The notes beneath the pieces are model-generated. The model searched no databases and was not told where the DNA came from. It saw only the letters and a program-made list of their open reading frames with translations. A program made the translations under genes and the position numbers. Positions 54,223-64,000 of a stretch of 64,000 bases of DNA are shown here, piece after piece; within the stretch, counting starts at the first letter, position 1; each line of letters starts with the position of its first letter. Origin of the DNA: Deroplatys truncata (Eukaryota; Arthropoda; Insecta; Mantodea; Mantidae); contig CM060985.1 in the NCBI GenBank assembly GCA_030765065.1, forward strand, positions 176,268,096-176,332,095, given 5' to 3'.

Positions 54223-54760
54223 TACGGGGTGTTTCAGTGTCCCACTTTTAAATTAGCTTCCTTGCATGACTTTTAAATTATACGTACATTGCAATGATGC
54301 ACGAAGTCAGGAGTTTCAGTGGATGCCAGCAGATGGCATATTGTGGTAAATTTCGATACATATTAATGTTCCCTGTTGTATGCATGTATTTATTGTGAAG
54401 AATTATTGGCTCACCAATTCTGTTACCACCATACAAAGAGCTTACCGACGTGAGTACCGTGTTCGTGATGTTCCTGATCGAAAGACAATTCTAAGGTTAG
54501 TGGAGAAGCTGGAAGGAACTGGTTCATTAGTTAGTAAAAAGACAAGCATCATCCGCCGTCATTAGTGCCACAGTGCTCTGGAGATGTTCGTGAGGGATTG
54601 CTATGCTCCCCACAAAAGTCTTTACGGTGTCTGTCACAAAGACTGACCACTCGGTAACGATGTGCCAAAGAGCAGCAGGGCATGCAAAGCTCTGGCCATA
54701 CAGCAGTACACGAGCTGAAAGAACCGACAAAATGAAGCGTGTCCGATACTGCAATTGATT
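54223..54760 (+). mobile_element. Truncated Tc1/mariner element, left end and N-terminus
   Basis: Left end TA-CGGGGTGTTTCAGTGTCCCA, close to the end of the DD41D element at 3489. It carries a 61-codon helix-turn-helix piece (54380-54565): FIVKNYWLTNSVTTIQRAYR, VPDRKTILRLVEKLEGTGSL. No catalytic domain or right end is found. Confidence 0.65.
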
Positions 54761-55420
54761 CTTCAACTGTACATGATCAAATTTTTGTCAAATTCAATAC
54801 TTTACAAGATTTTTCAAGAGTCGTCACAACTTCACAACTTTTCTTGTCAAATTGCTTCCATTAGTTTTAAAGTCTTGAAAGCAAATAAGGACATGCTCTA
54901 AACGGTCAAAGATTTCATAATGATTTGATGGCTTTGCCAATGAAATGCGAGTATTCACAGAGCGTCACCAAATCTGCAACGTGGTTGAAAGCGCAAGGTA
55001 AACAAAAATGTCTACCCGGCCAAGGTATTCGTACGCGAAGTGATTAGATTATACATAAGCTGGCCATGTCTGTACATCGAGAGCTCGTATATTACCACAA
55101 GATGGAACAGCTGAAGTCGATTATGAAGAAATAATTACCAGGAAGTTTTCCGCACTAAGTTTACATTAATGCAATGTTATATGGTGTGGTTAACCTATCG
55201 GTTGGTGTTATTTTCATTGTATTCCTCACTCGTAATGTGATTTCATTGGATATAATACGTGAAAGTGCTGCATAATATTAGTAAAGAACAATATTTCATT
55301 GGGAATTGTTATACTGTGACGCAAATACTAAATTGCTTTGCGCGTGATAAATTATCAGTGTGTTCTGAAGGGTTTCAGTTTGGCGAAGAGACAACTTTAA
55401 ATACATATTTTTGACATTGC
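54761..55420. other. No recognisable feature
   Basis: Unassigned; possibly the decayed 5' part of the Tc1-like element that follows. Confidence 0.35.
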
Positions 55421-55426
55421 CAAGTC

Positions 55427-55965
55427 TTGTCAAGTCTTGAACAAAAGTTTGATCGTGTACAAGGGGCTTTACGCCCTATAACAAAAATAAACGCCTTTCC
55501 TGGGCAAAACAACACAGGATTTGGACATCTGAAGGGTGGAAAAAGGTCCTGTTTAAATATGAAAGTTACTTCCAGTTGTTTTATTCCAAACGTTGGACAT
55601 TTGTTTGTCGCCGTGCAGGGGAGCGTATGCTTTCTCAGTGCACCAACCCAACTATCAAGCATGGAAGAGTTGCTGGTTGGTTTGGGGGTGTTTCGGTGTG
55701 GCTCTGTTGGAGAACTCTCCTCCACACCAAGTGGAACTCGTCTAATAGGGATGTGGTTTATCTTACAGCAGGACAACGACCCCAAACACACATCACTATA
55801 TCACAAGAAGTATCTCGAACATTAGGAGAAGCAAAATGCTTTAAAAGACATGATTTGGCCACCTCAGAGTCCAGACTACAATCTCGTTGAGTTGTTATGG
55901 GATCATCTGGACCGCGCAGTTCCTCAAGTGCGAATTATAAGTAAATCTCATGTGTGAGATGTGTT
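55427..55965 (+). pseudogene. Tc1-like transposase catalytic region, pseudogene
   Basis: Fragments in alternating frames: KRWTFVCRRAGERMLSQCTN, then ILQQDNDPKHTSLYHKKYLE with the second catalytic aspartate, then after a stop KDMIWPPQSPDYNLVELLWD with the glutamate, 38 residues further. The DNA-binding half and the ends are not recognised. The spacing suggests a Tc1-like group distinct from the DD34E copies. Confidence 0.75.
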
Positions 55966-55973
55966 ACAAGAAA

Positions 55974-56697
55974 AACTGATGTGTTACACTCACATGACTT
56001 TTTCTACTCTTGTACAAACTATTTTTACAAACCCTTATACTCCATATGCTTCATGTTAATCGAGATGTTAATCTTATTGCTAATTTTCTTGTAGATGCAA
56101 GGGGAATTGGTAGGCTTTAAGCGATAGTCAAATATTTTAAGAGCTGGTTGCTATGTGGAGTATTCCATTCTCTTTGTATTACCAGGACAAAAAATGAATA
56201 ACTAATTCCCATTTGAAAAAAGTATAAGTATTGGAAAACTTAAGGGAATAACAACCAATATCTCGAAAATAGTTCACTCAACAACAACAACAAATGTATA
56301 TGACATAAATTGTGTATTTTAACGCGATCTACAATTCTTGTGTAATAAAAGTTTGTCTATCTCTTATGGTTTACCAGTTATGCAAAGTCGTTCTCAACGA
56401 AGAACACTTTTGGAGACATTCCCAGAAAATTCGAGATATACATTTTATTTCTCATAAAGTATCTTAAATATATGATATTTTAATCAAAATCGTTAGAGCC
56501 ATTTTCGAGAATATTAAAATTTTCGAAAAATGTTCCTCGTAAAGGGTAATCTAAGATGGGGGGATTTTCTTGAAAACCTTCGTGTCGCATCTGTGGAAGA
56601 TACTGAACCTAAATAACAAGTTTGGTGTTTATCCGACTGTTCGTTTCTGAGTTCTGCTGTTCACAGACACACAGACACACACACACGGACATTTCCA
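55974..56697 (+). repeat. A/B repeat, A plus B truncated in the microsatellite
   Basis: Starts CTGATGTGTTACACTCACAT. Module B breaks off just after ACACACACACGGACATTTCC, and another A module follows immediately. Confidence 0.8.
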
Positions 56698-57203
56698 AAA
56701 CTGTGATGTGTTACACTCACATGACTTTCTCTACTCTTGTACAAACTATTTTTACAAACGCTTATTCTCCATATGCTTCATGTTAATTGGGATGTTAATC
56801 TTATTGCTAATTTTCTTGTAGATGCAAGCGGAATATGGTAGGTTTTAAGCGATAGTCAAGTCTTTTAAGCGCTGGTTGCTATGTGGCGATTTCTATCCTG
56901 TTTGCATTACCAGGATATAAAAAAATCTGATGTGTTACACTCACATGACTTTCTCTACTCTTGTACAAACTATTCTTACAAACGCTTATTCTCCATATGC
57001 TTCATGTTAATCGAGATAAACATTTGCAGAATCTATCTTATTGCTAATTTTCTTGTAGATGTAAGGGGAATGTATATTTACAAGGGCAATATGGAAAAAC
57101 AGTAGCCTTTAAGCACATGCATATCTCTTAATAGCTGGTTGCTAGGTGCAGCACCATTCCCTTTCCCACAGATTAATACTCTTTGCATATCCAAGACAAA
57201 AAA
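56698..57203 (+). repeat. Two consecutive A modules
   Basis: A module 56700-56927, ending GCATTACCAGGATATAAAAAAA, is joined directly to a second A module 56928-57203 starting TCTGATGTGTTACACTCACA. The second is a variant with an inserted segment (ATTTGCAGAATCTATC) and CACAGATTAATACTC. Confidence 0.82.
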
Positions 57204-58580
57204 ATGAATAACGAATTCCCATTTGAGAAAAGTATTGAAAAATTTAAGGGAATAACAAGCAATATCTCGAAAATGGTTCACTCAACAAAAAAAAGTATAT
57301 AACATAAATTGTGTATTTTAACGCGATCTACATTTTTTGTGTAGTAAAATTTTGTCTATCTCTTATGGTTTACGAGTTATGCAAAAGTCGTTCACAATAA
57401 AGAATACTTTTGGAGACATTCCCAGGAAATTCAAGATATACATTTTATTTGTCATAAAAATATCTTAAACATATGATATTTTAATCAAAATCGTTAGAGC
57501 CATTTTTGAGAAAATTAAAATTTTCGAAAAATCTTCCATGTAAAGGGTAGTCTGGGGTGGGGGGATTTTCTTGAAAACCTTCGTGTCGCATAGCTGGAAG
57601 ATACTGAACCTAAATACCAAGTTTGGTGCTTATCCGACTGTTCGTTTTTGAGTTATGCTGTTCACAGACACACAGACACACACACAGACACACACACACA
57701 GACACACACACACACACACAGACACACACACGGACATGTTTCCAAAAATGCTTTTTTTGGATTCAGGAGGTCTCAAAACATGTATTTACGGTGAAATCTC
57801 GGTAACGAATTTTTGGGTGGAATGCAATACTTCCCCTACTTACTATACGTAGTAGAGAAAGTAAAAAATGAATAACCAACTTGAGAAAAAGTAAGTATTG
57901 GAAAACTTAAGGGAATAACAAGCAATATCTCAAAAATGGTTCACTCAACAAAAAAATGTATATGTCATAAATTGTGTACTTTTATGCGATCTACATTTTT
58001 TGTGTAGTAAACGTTTGTCTATCTCTTACGGTTTACCAGTTATGCAAAAGTCGTTCACAATGAAGAATACGTTTGGAGACATTCCTAGAAAATTCTAGAT
58101 ACACATTTTATTTTTCATGAAAGTATGTTAAATATATGATATTTTAATCAAAATCGTTAGAGCCATTTTTGAGAAAATTAAAATTTTCGAAAAATGTTCC
58201 ATGTAAAGGCTAATCTGGAGTGGGGGGATTTTCTTGAAAACCTATGTGTCACATCTCTGGAAGATACTGAAACTAAATACCAAGTTTGGTGTTTATCCGA
58301 CTGTTCGTTTCTGAGTTATGCTGTTCACAGACACACACACAGACACACATACGGACATGTTTCCAAAAATTTTTTTTGGATCCAGGGGGTCTCAAAACAT
58401 GTATTTCCGGTGGAATCTCGGTATCGAAATTTTGGGTGGAATAAAATACTTCCCGTACTTACTATACGTATTAGAGAAAGTAAAAATGCCTTTTTTGCAT
58501 TGAAGAGGCCTCAAAACATATATTTCGGTGAAATCTCGCTATCGAATTTTTGGGTGCCATACAATACTTCCCCTACTTTT
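57204..58580 (+). repeat. Two full B modules and a B end in tandem
   Basis: B modules 57204-57870 and 57871-58487, plus a B end 58488-58580. Each full module ends TACGTAGTAGAGAAAGTAAA or TACGTATTAGAGAAAGTAAA, then runs straight on. The CA microsatellite is long (57664-57730). Confidence 0.85.
57664..57731 (+). repeat. CA microsatellite within module B
   Basis: Interrupted (CA)n of about 68 bp made of ACAGACACACACACA-type units. Equivalent, shorter tracts occur at about 56660-56690, 58325-58352, 59320-59362 and 62357-62393. Confidence 0.9.
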
Positions 58581-58628
58581 TTTTTCAATTTTATATGTAT
58601 GTATATAGTGCGGTGATTATAAAAAAAT

Positions 58629-59497
58629 CTGATGTGTTACACTCACATGACTTTCTCTACTCTTGTACAATCTATTTTTACAAACGCCTATTCTCCATAT
58701 GCTTCATGTTAATGGAGATATCGAGATGTCAATCTTATTGATAATTTTCTTGTAGATGCAAGGGGAATATGGTAGGTTTTAAGCGATAGTCAAATATTTT
58801 AACGCTGGTTGCTATGTGGCGCATTCCATTCTCTTTGCATGTCCAGGACATAAAAAAATGAATAACGAATTTGTGAAAAAGTATAAGTATTGGAAAATTT
58901 AAGGGAATAACAAGCAATATCTCGAAAACGGTTCACTCAACAAAATAAATGTATATGACATAAATTGTGTATTTTAACGCGATCTACATTTTTTGTGCAG
59001 TAAAATTTTGTCTATCTCTTATGGTTTACCAGTTATGCAAAAGTCGTTCACAATGAAGAATACTTTTGGAGACATTCCCAGAAAATTCGAGATATAAATT
59101 TCATTTGTCATGAAATTATCTTAAACATATGATAATTTCATCAAAATCGTTAGAGCCATTTTTGAGAAAATTAAAATTTTCGAAAAATCTTCCATGTAAA
59201 GGGTACTCTGGGGTGGGGGGATTTTCTTGAAAACCTTCGTGTCGCATCTCTGGAAGATACTGAATCTAAATACCAAGTTTGGTGTTTATCCGACTGTTCG
59301 TTTTTGAGTTATGCTGTTCACAGACACACAGACACACAGACACACACACAGACACACACACGGACATGTTTCCAAAAATGCTTTTTTTGGATTCAGGGGG
59401 TCTCAAAACGTGTATTTCCGGTGAAATCTCGGTATCGAATTTTTGGGTGGAATGCAATACTTCCCCTACTTACTATACGTAGTAGAGAAAGTAAAAA
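58629..59497 (+). repeat. A/B repeat, complete A plus B copy
   Basis: About 870 bp from TCTGATGTGTTACACTCACA to TACGTAGTAGAGAAAGTAAAAA. The best plus-strand reference copy, with A joined to B through GGACATAAAAAAATGAATAA. Confidence 0.88.
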
Positions 59498-59972
59498 TTG
59501 TTGTTTTCTGGTTGATACTCAAGTCACGTATACAGACCAGGTATTTTTCTAGAGAGCATGTACGGTCTTATGACCCATGTGACTGTGTTATGCAATTAAT
59601 GTAATACTAAATACTTAATAAATACCACCACCACTACTACTATTACTTACTATACGTACTACAGAAAGTAAAAAATGGCATCAAATCAATGCGGATATTC
59701 TACATAACTAGATAAATAGATCGTCTAGAATATGTGCTGCAGGGATAAAAACTCGGGGAGGGTATTTTGAGGAGAGAAATGTTTATAGTATGATCCTACA
59801 GTGTAATTGTTTTGCTTTGAATTGTATTTATTGGGCAATAATAAACATGTTTATGTGGAACAAAACAGCTAGTTTCATTCACCTTCCCTTTAACCGTGAT
59901 TATAATTCATTTATTGAAATTAATGAACGGTAGTGTAATTATTTAGAGAACATTTCTCCTAAATCTTGTGTT
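59498..59972. other. Unassigned, with an isolated B-module terminus
   Basis: Mostly unrecognised. At 59643-59675 the B end (TTACTTACTATACGTACTAC..AGAAAGTAAAAA) stands alone. It is preceded by a short ACC/ACT trinucleotide stretch (59624-59642). Confidence 0.55.
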
Positions 59973-60529
59973 TGTAACGGTTCTGCTTTGTGGGACCCCA
60001 CTACATTGATGATAGATGCTGTATTACTTACCTGTAGATCGTCTTGATGCCCGTACTCTCGTGACGTATCTCGACGTTCTCGCAGACTGGAATCTGATGA
60101 TCGTGTATCTGTATTCTTGCGTTGTAAAGTATATTGTAATTATTATTTTATAAGTGTGCCACGGCTGCTGAATTTGTGTCGGAGAGCACTTGTGTCGGTC
60201 AGGGTTGGGTGTGGAGAAGGTTAAAATATATTCCGCACATTTAGTCTGTTAATTATTCCACTTGTATTTTAGATACGCCCATATGATATTCACAATTCAC
60301 TATCACCTTTGTTATGTTAAAATATGTATAACTGGTAGACTTTATATGCGTAGTTTCAGCGTCTATTTAGAGACGAGTTTATACACGGCCTTCCTGCTCG
60401 AACACTAACAAGCTGCTGTTAGCGTTCCCTTCAACTGTTCTTCTTAACGTACCTATTTGAATTACGGGCATGTATCAAAGTACGTGATTGGTGCTACTAT
60501 TCAATAACGTCCAATAACAGTTTGTTACA
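59973..60529 (-). repeat. Possible solo LTR of a third type
   Basis: 557 bp bounded by TGTAAC (59973) and GTTACA (60529), the classical LTR-type ends. On the minus strand it holds CCAAT-like ATTGG near the start, TATAAA (about 60370) and ATAAAATAATAA further on. No target duplication is visible. The flanking bases also pair (TGTGTTTGTAAC versus TGTGTGTGTAAC), so a small TIR element is the alternative. Confidence 0.35.
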
Positions 60530-60693
60530 CACACATATATATTACTGGTTATACAGCTGACAATGGTCTTTCCCCCTCATATTGTATTTTATATGTTATA
60601 ACGTTAATACTTATTCTATACCATGTGTACATTATGAATATATGTGCTTTAATATCCTTTTAATTATTATTCGTACAATATTAGCAAAAACAA

Positions 60694-61256
60694 TCTGATG
60701 TGTTACACTCAGATGAATTTCTCTACTCTTGTTCAAATTATTTTTACAAACGCTTATTCTCCATATGCTTCATGTTTATCGAGATGTTAATCTTATTGCT
60801 AATTTTCTTGTAGATTCAAGGGGAATTGGATATTCGAATATTTTAAGAGTTGGTTGCTATGTGCAGTATTCCATTCTCTTTGCATTATCAGGAAAAAAAT
60901 AATAACGAATTTCTATTTGAGAAAAAGTATATGTATTGAAAAATTTAAGGGAAAAACAAGCGATATCTCGAAAATGGTTCACTAAAAAAAATGTATATAA
61001 ATTGTGTATTTTAACGCGATCTACATTTTTTGTGTAGTAAGATTTTTTTATATCTCTTATGGTTTACCAGTTATGCAATATTGCTCACAATGAAGAATAC
61101 TTTTGGTGACATTCCTAGAAAATTCGAGATACACATTTTATTTGTCATGAAAGTATTTTAAATCTATGATATTTTAATCAAAATCGTTAGAGCCATTTTG
61201 GTGTTTACCTGACTGTTCGTTTCTGAGTTATGCTGTTCACAGACAGACAGATATGT
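60694..61256 (+). repeat. A/B repeat, A plus truncated B
   Basis: Starts TCTGATGTGTTACACTCAGA. Module B has an internal deletion joining AAAATCGTTAGAGCCATTTT to GGTGTTTACCTGACTGTTCG and stops at the microsatellite (CACAGACAGACAGA). Confidence 0.75.
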
Positions 61257-62015
61257 ATCCATGTAGAGTAGTAAAGAATACATAACACGTAAAATTTAGA
61301 ACAAAATATTAAAGAAGGAAATTATTATTGTGTAGATGCTGAGAAGCTGTGAATTGGATATCTTATTGCATTAATGAGTTATTGTATTAGTTTGTTGGTG
61401 GCTATTACTGTATGTTGCTTTATGTTTTGTTGGTCAGATTGAGAATTCCTGGAACTCCCTTCATATAAGCCCTACAGATTTAAGTTGGCTTTCCAGTCCA
61501 TATGGATAAATCACTCTATCTAATCAAAACAATGAAGATAAGAAAGAAAGAGGTTTCACAAAGCTCCATAAAATAACACTCAAACATAAAGGAACTTAAA
61601 ATAAAATCTGTGGCCTGAACACTCATCTTGTTCATGTTCCACTGCGCCATTTGTAAATAACAAAAAAGAAACCGACCTCTATATCGGAAACGTAAAGAAA
61701 ATTTATTGCACCTTCTCGAAACTTTGTTGACCGCTTGAATTCCTCCCACGTTCACAGCAGAATGTTCCGCTCCGAAGGGTCCGATTTCTATTATTGCTTT
61801 AACCGTTGCTAATTAAGCGATTATGTCGCTCAGCGACACATTTATCTTATTTATGTTCAATAACAAATTGTACGTACGATACCAATATTAAGGCCTATAC
61901 GAAGAGAAGTATAATTTATGCTAAATGAGCCTAAGAGATATAGGTTATGTTGGTGCTTTTTAAATGACGAAAAAACAAGTGAAGGTATGAAATAAAGAAT
62001 ATTCACCAATTCTAA
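61257..62015. other. No recognisable feature
   Basis: Unassigned; a 79-codon minus-strand open stretch (61516-61755) has no motif I know. Confidence 0.4.
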
Positions 62016-62019
62016 ATAA

Positions 62020-62531
62020 AACTTCGATACGAGCTTTCACCGGAAATACATGATCTGAGGTCCCACGAATCCAAAAGAGCCTTATTAAAATATCAAACTT
62101 TTAGAGACATTCCCAGTAAATTCGACATGTGCAATTCATTTGCCATAAAAATGTCTTAAACTTACGGTATTTTATTCAAAATCGTTATAGCCATTTTTTA
62201 GAAAATTAAAATTTTCGAAAAATTTTCCATGTAAAGGGTAATCTGGGGTGGGTTATTTTCTTGAAAACCTTCGTGTCGCATCTCTGGAAGATACTGAACC
62301 TAAATACCAAGTTTGGTTTTTATCCCACTGTTCGTTTCTGAGTTATGCTGTTCACAGACAGACAGACAAACACACAGAAAGATAGACACACACGGACATG
62401 TTTCCAAAAATGCTTTCTTTTGGATTCAGGGGACCTCAAAACATATACTTAAGGTGAAACCACGGTATCGAATTTTTGGGTGGACTACAATACTTCCCCT
62501 ACTTACTATACGTAGTAGAGAAAGTAAAAAT
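62020..62531 (+). repeat. A/B repeat, back-to-back B pieces
   Basis: A short minus-strand B piece (62020-62085: TCGATACGAGCTTTCACCGG..CACGAATCC) abuts a plus-strand B module running from ACTTTTAGAGACATTCCCAG to TACGTAGTAGAGAAAGTAAA. Confidence 0.72.
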
Positions 62532-62539
62532 AATAAATC

Positions 62540-62620
62540 TAACCTAACCTCCCGTGAATTAGGAACCCTAAGTTTATATATTAAAAAAACCTAATCTAAC
62601 CTCCCGTGAATCACAAACGT
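62540..62620 (+). repeat. Two copies of a CTAACCT-containing unit
   Basis: AACCTCCCGTGAAT occurs twice, each preceded by CTAACCTAACCT or CTAATCTAACCT. The CCTAA-like motif recalls the insect telomere repeat but is far too short to be one. Confidence 0.6.
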
Positions 62621-64000
62621 AAAAAATTAAGAAACCTAAAAGAAAAAGCAATTAGGAACGCACGCTGAGAGCGTTGGCGGTATCTTACTGACTTTCGCGG
62701 TATTCGTTATTCATATGTTGCCATCATTGTGTTGGAGCTAGGGGATGACATCGGCTGACATCTGTAGGACATATAAGACATCACTTTCATCGCTTTTGAA
62801 GACCATTGTAAAGAAGATTATCGTTATAAATTTCGAGATATGTAGGAGAGAATTTTTTTTAAGTAAATCCATGAAATTGGGTTTAATTCTTGCGATTACC
62901 CGATGCTTACGTAAACAGGGGTTAGATGGTATGGCATTTAGGAGAAATAATCACCGCAGGTTCCTGTTAAGTATGACATATGAGTGGATGTTGCAAATTA
63001 TACTGACATCCGTTTACATCAGTGCTGTCTAAAGCACTAGTTAACACAATCATATTTACACTTAAATGTTTTTTATGGCTCGGCTCAGCTAGATAGGTCC
63101 AACCAGGAGTCTGCAACACTCAGTCTTTTAATGTAACCTATTCAGCTACGCCTCAAGACCATCGGGAGATGGAAAGCTCAACATTCTTTGCACACCAGGT
63201 AAACTTATCTCTTGCATTGGCAGCTGTTTGTAGCAATGCAGAGTAGAACTTTAGCCAACTAAATCATGCTGGAATGTTTATGGTAGTGTAGAATAGTACT
63301 GTCGATAATTAAACTAAATTTGTAAGAAGCGTTACACGTCACCACTGCTTTTTCTCGGCCATCCTTTTACCAAACTTTGCTCTCCAGTCTGAAATCTTAT
63401 ACTACGTCCCCGTTTCCGTCCTCGACCCATTTACTGAAGACGCCGTGGCAGCATCAAAATATGTTATGGACACTTGGTAGAGATCGCAAAGTATTTTTAT
63501 GCTTTTTAGCAATTTAAATAAAGTCATTTTCTCTATAATTACAATTCTAGGACAATGAACTTATTATTATTAAAGAAGAGTTTATGGGTATACTGTTATT
63601 AAGATATTTTAGCTAGCTTTAAATGTTTTAACTACAAAATATTTAAATATAGTAAAATAATTGCTAAAAAATTCAGTTCCATATATAGGTGCATTTCTGT
63701 TTGAAAATAAATGTCAGAACTCTGCCAATATTTTATTATGAATTTTGATCGGCAGAGTTAAGTATTTGTCTAATTTAAGTTAAAAAGATAGTCATAAAGT
63801 AATTTTTTGATGTAATGTATAATTATATGTATAATTTTTTTCAGTAGGATCAAAATCTTTAGCCTACTAAGTACAGCTAAACATTCCGCACAGCCTCAAA
63901 AAATATTAAACTTGTATCTTAAATATGTTTTGAAAAAAGTGAACCTGAAGTTTAAAAAGTAAAAATTACACAAATGGCATAAAACCAAATTGAGCACACT
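62621..64000. other. No recognisable feature
   Basis: Unassigned AT-rich sequence. A 95-codon open stretch (62745-63032) has no known motif. Confidence 0.4.

Noticed and set aside
57604..57852. Short frames across the CA microsatellite (58-65 codons, repeated at 58194, 59279, 62313)
   Set aside because: They recur only because module B is repeated; the frames are not conserved and consist of microsatellite-encoded THTHTD strings.
62540..62620. Telomeric CCTAA repeats
   Set aside because: Only two or three imperfect repeats inside an ordinary sequence.
1..64000. CRISPR arrays, bacterial operons, ribosomal RNA
   Set aside because: No short regularly spaced repeats, no prokaryotic-type gene packing and no rRNA-like conserved sequence were seen.

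Overview
This window looks like a transposon-dense, AT-rich stretch of an arthropod genome, most likely an insect. I recognise no host gene. The assignment rests on the mix of elements: DD34D mariners, DD34E and DD41D Tc1-type elements, LINE fragments with RNase H and CCHC-like ends, tRNA-derived SINEs with an arthropod-type core, and solo LTRs. Nearly every coding stretch is a decayed transposase or reverse-transcriptase gene. The best preserved is a 5'-truncated Tc1 transposase at 39344-40223, with one frame of about 290 codons and all three catalytic residues.

The commonest component is a modular dispersed repeat, called here the A/B family. Module A (about 220 bp) starts TCTGATGTGTTACACTCACA and ends in an A-run after CAGGACATA. 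Module B (about 600-650 bp) starts ATGAATAACGAATTCC, carries a CA/GT microsatellite, and ends in an imperfect palindrome (CTACTTACTATACGTAGTAG) followed by AGAAAGTAAAAA. A diverged subfamily, A2/B2, has its own strongly conserved block. About 30 pieces lie on both strands and cover roughly a quarter of the window. They include near-tandem runs at 20.1-21.9 kb, 25.2-27.1 kb and 56.0-59.5 kb. None codes for protein. The end structure resembles non-autonomous Helentron (DINE-1-like) elements, but this is inference.

Layout. 0-6.6 kb: solo LTR, mariner, and a LINE RNase H gene broken by a solo LTR that is itself broken by a DD41D element. 6.6-14.6 kb: minus-strand A/B repeats, one split by a mariner, a SINE-bearing insert and a Tc1 element. 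15.4-24.4 kb: two Tc1 elements, one further Tc1-type element and a transposase N-terminal fragment among A/B repeats. 24.4-31 kb: two SINEs, A/B repeats, two LINE 3' fragments and a palindromic mariner derivative. 32-37 kb: two solo LTRs and an internally deleted element with TIRs of about 220 bp. 37-42.2 kb: a long minisatellite-bearing SINE, the truncated Tc1 and a mariner. 42.6-47.4 kb: A/B repeats, two LTRs of a second family and a LINE C-terminal fragment. 47.4-56 kb: an A/B repeat split by an unknown insert, a Tc1 and a mariner, then a second long SINE and two broken transposases. 56-62.5 kb: A/B arrays and a possible third LTR type. The last 1.4 kb shows nothing recognisable.

The insertions can be ordered because many still show exact target-site duplications: TA for Tc1/mariner, 4 bp for the LTRs, and about 13-15 bp for the LINE and SINE insertions. 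Coordinates of degraded repeats are read by eye and can be off by some 10-20 bp.
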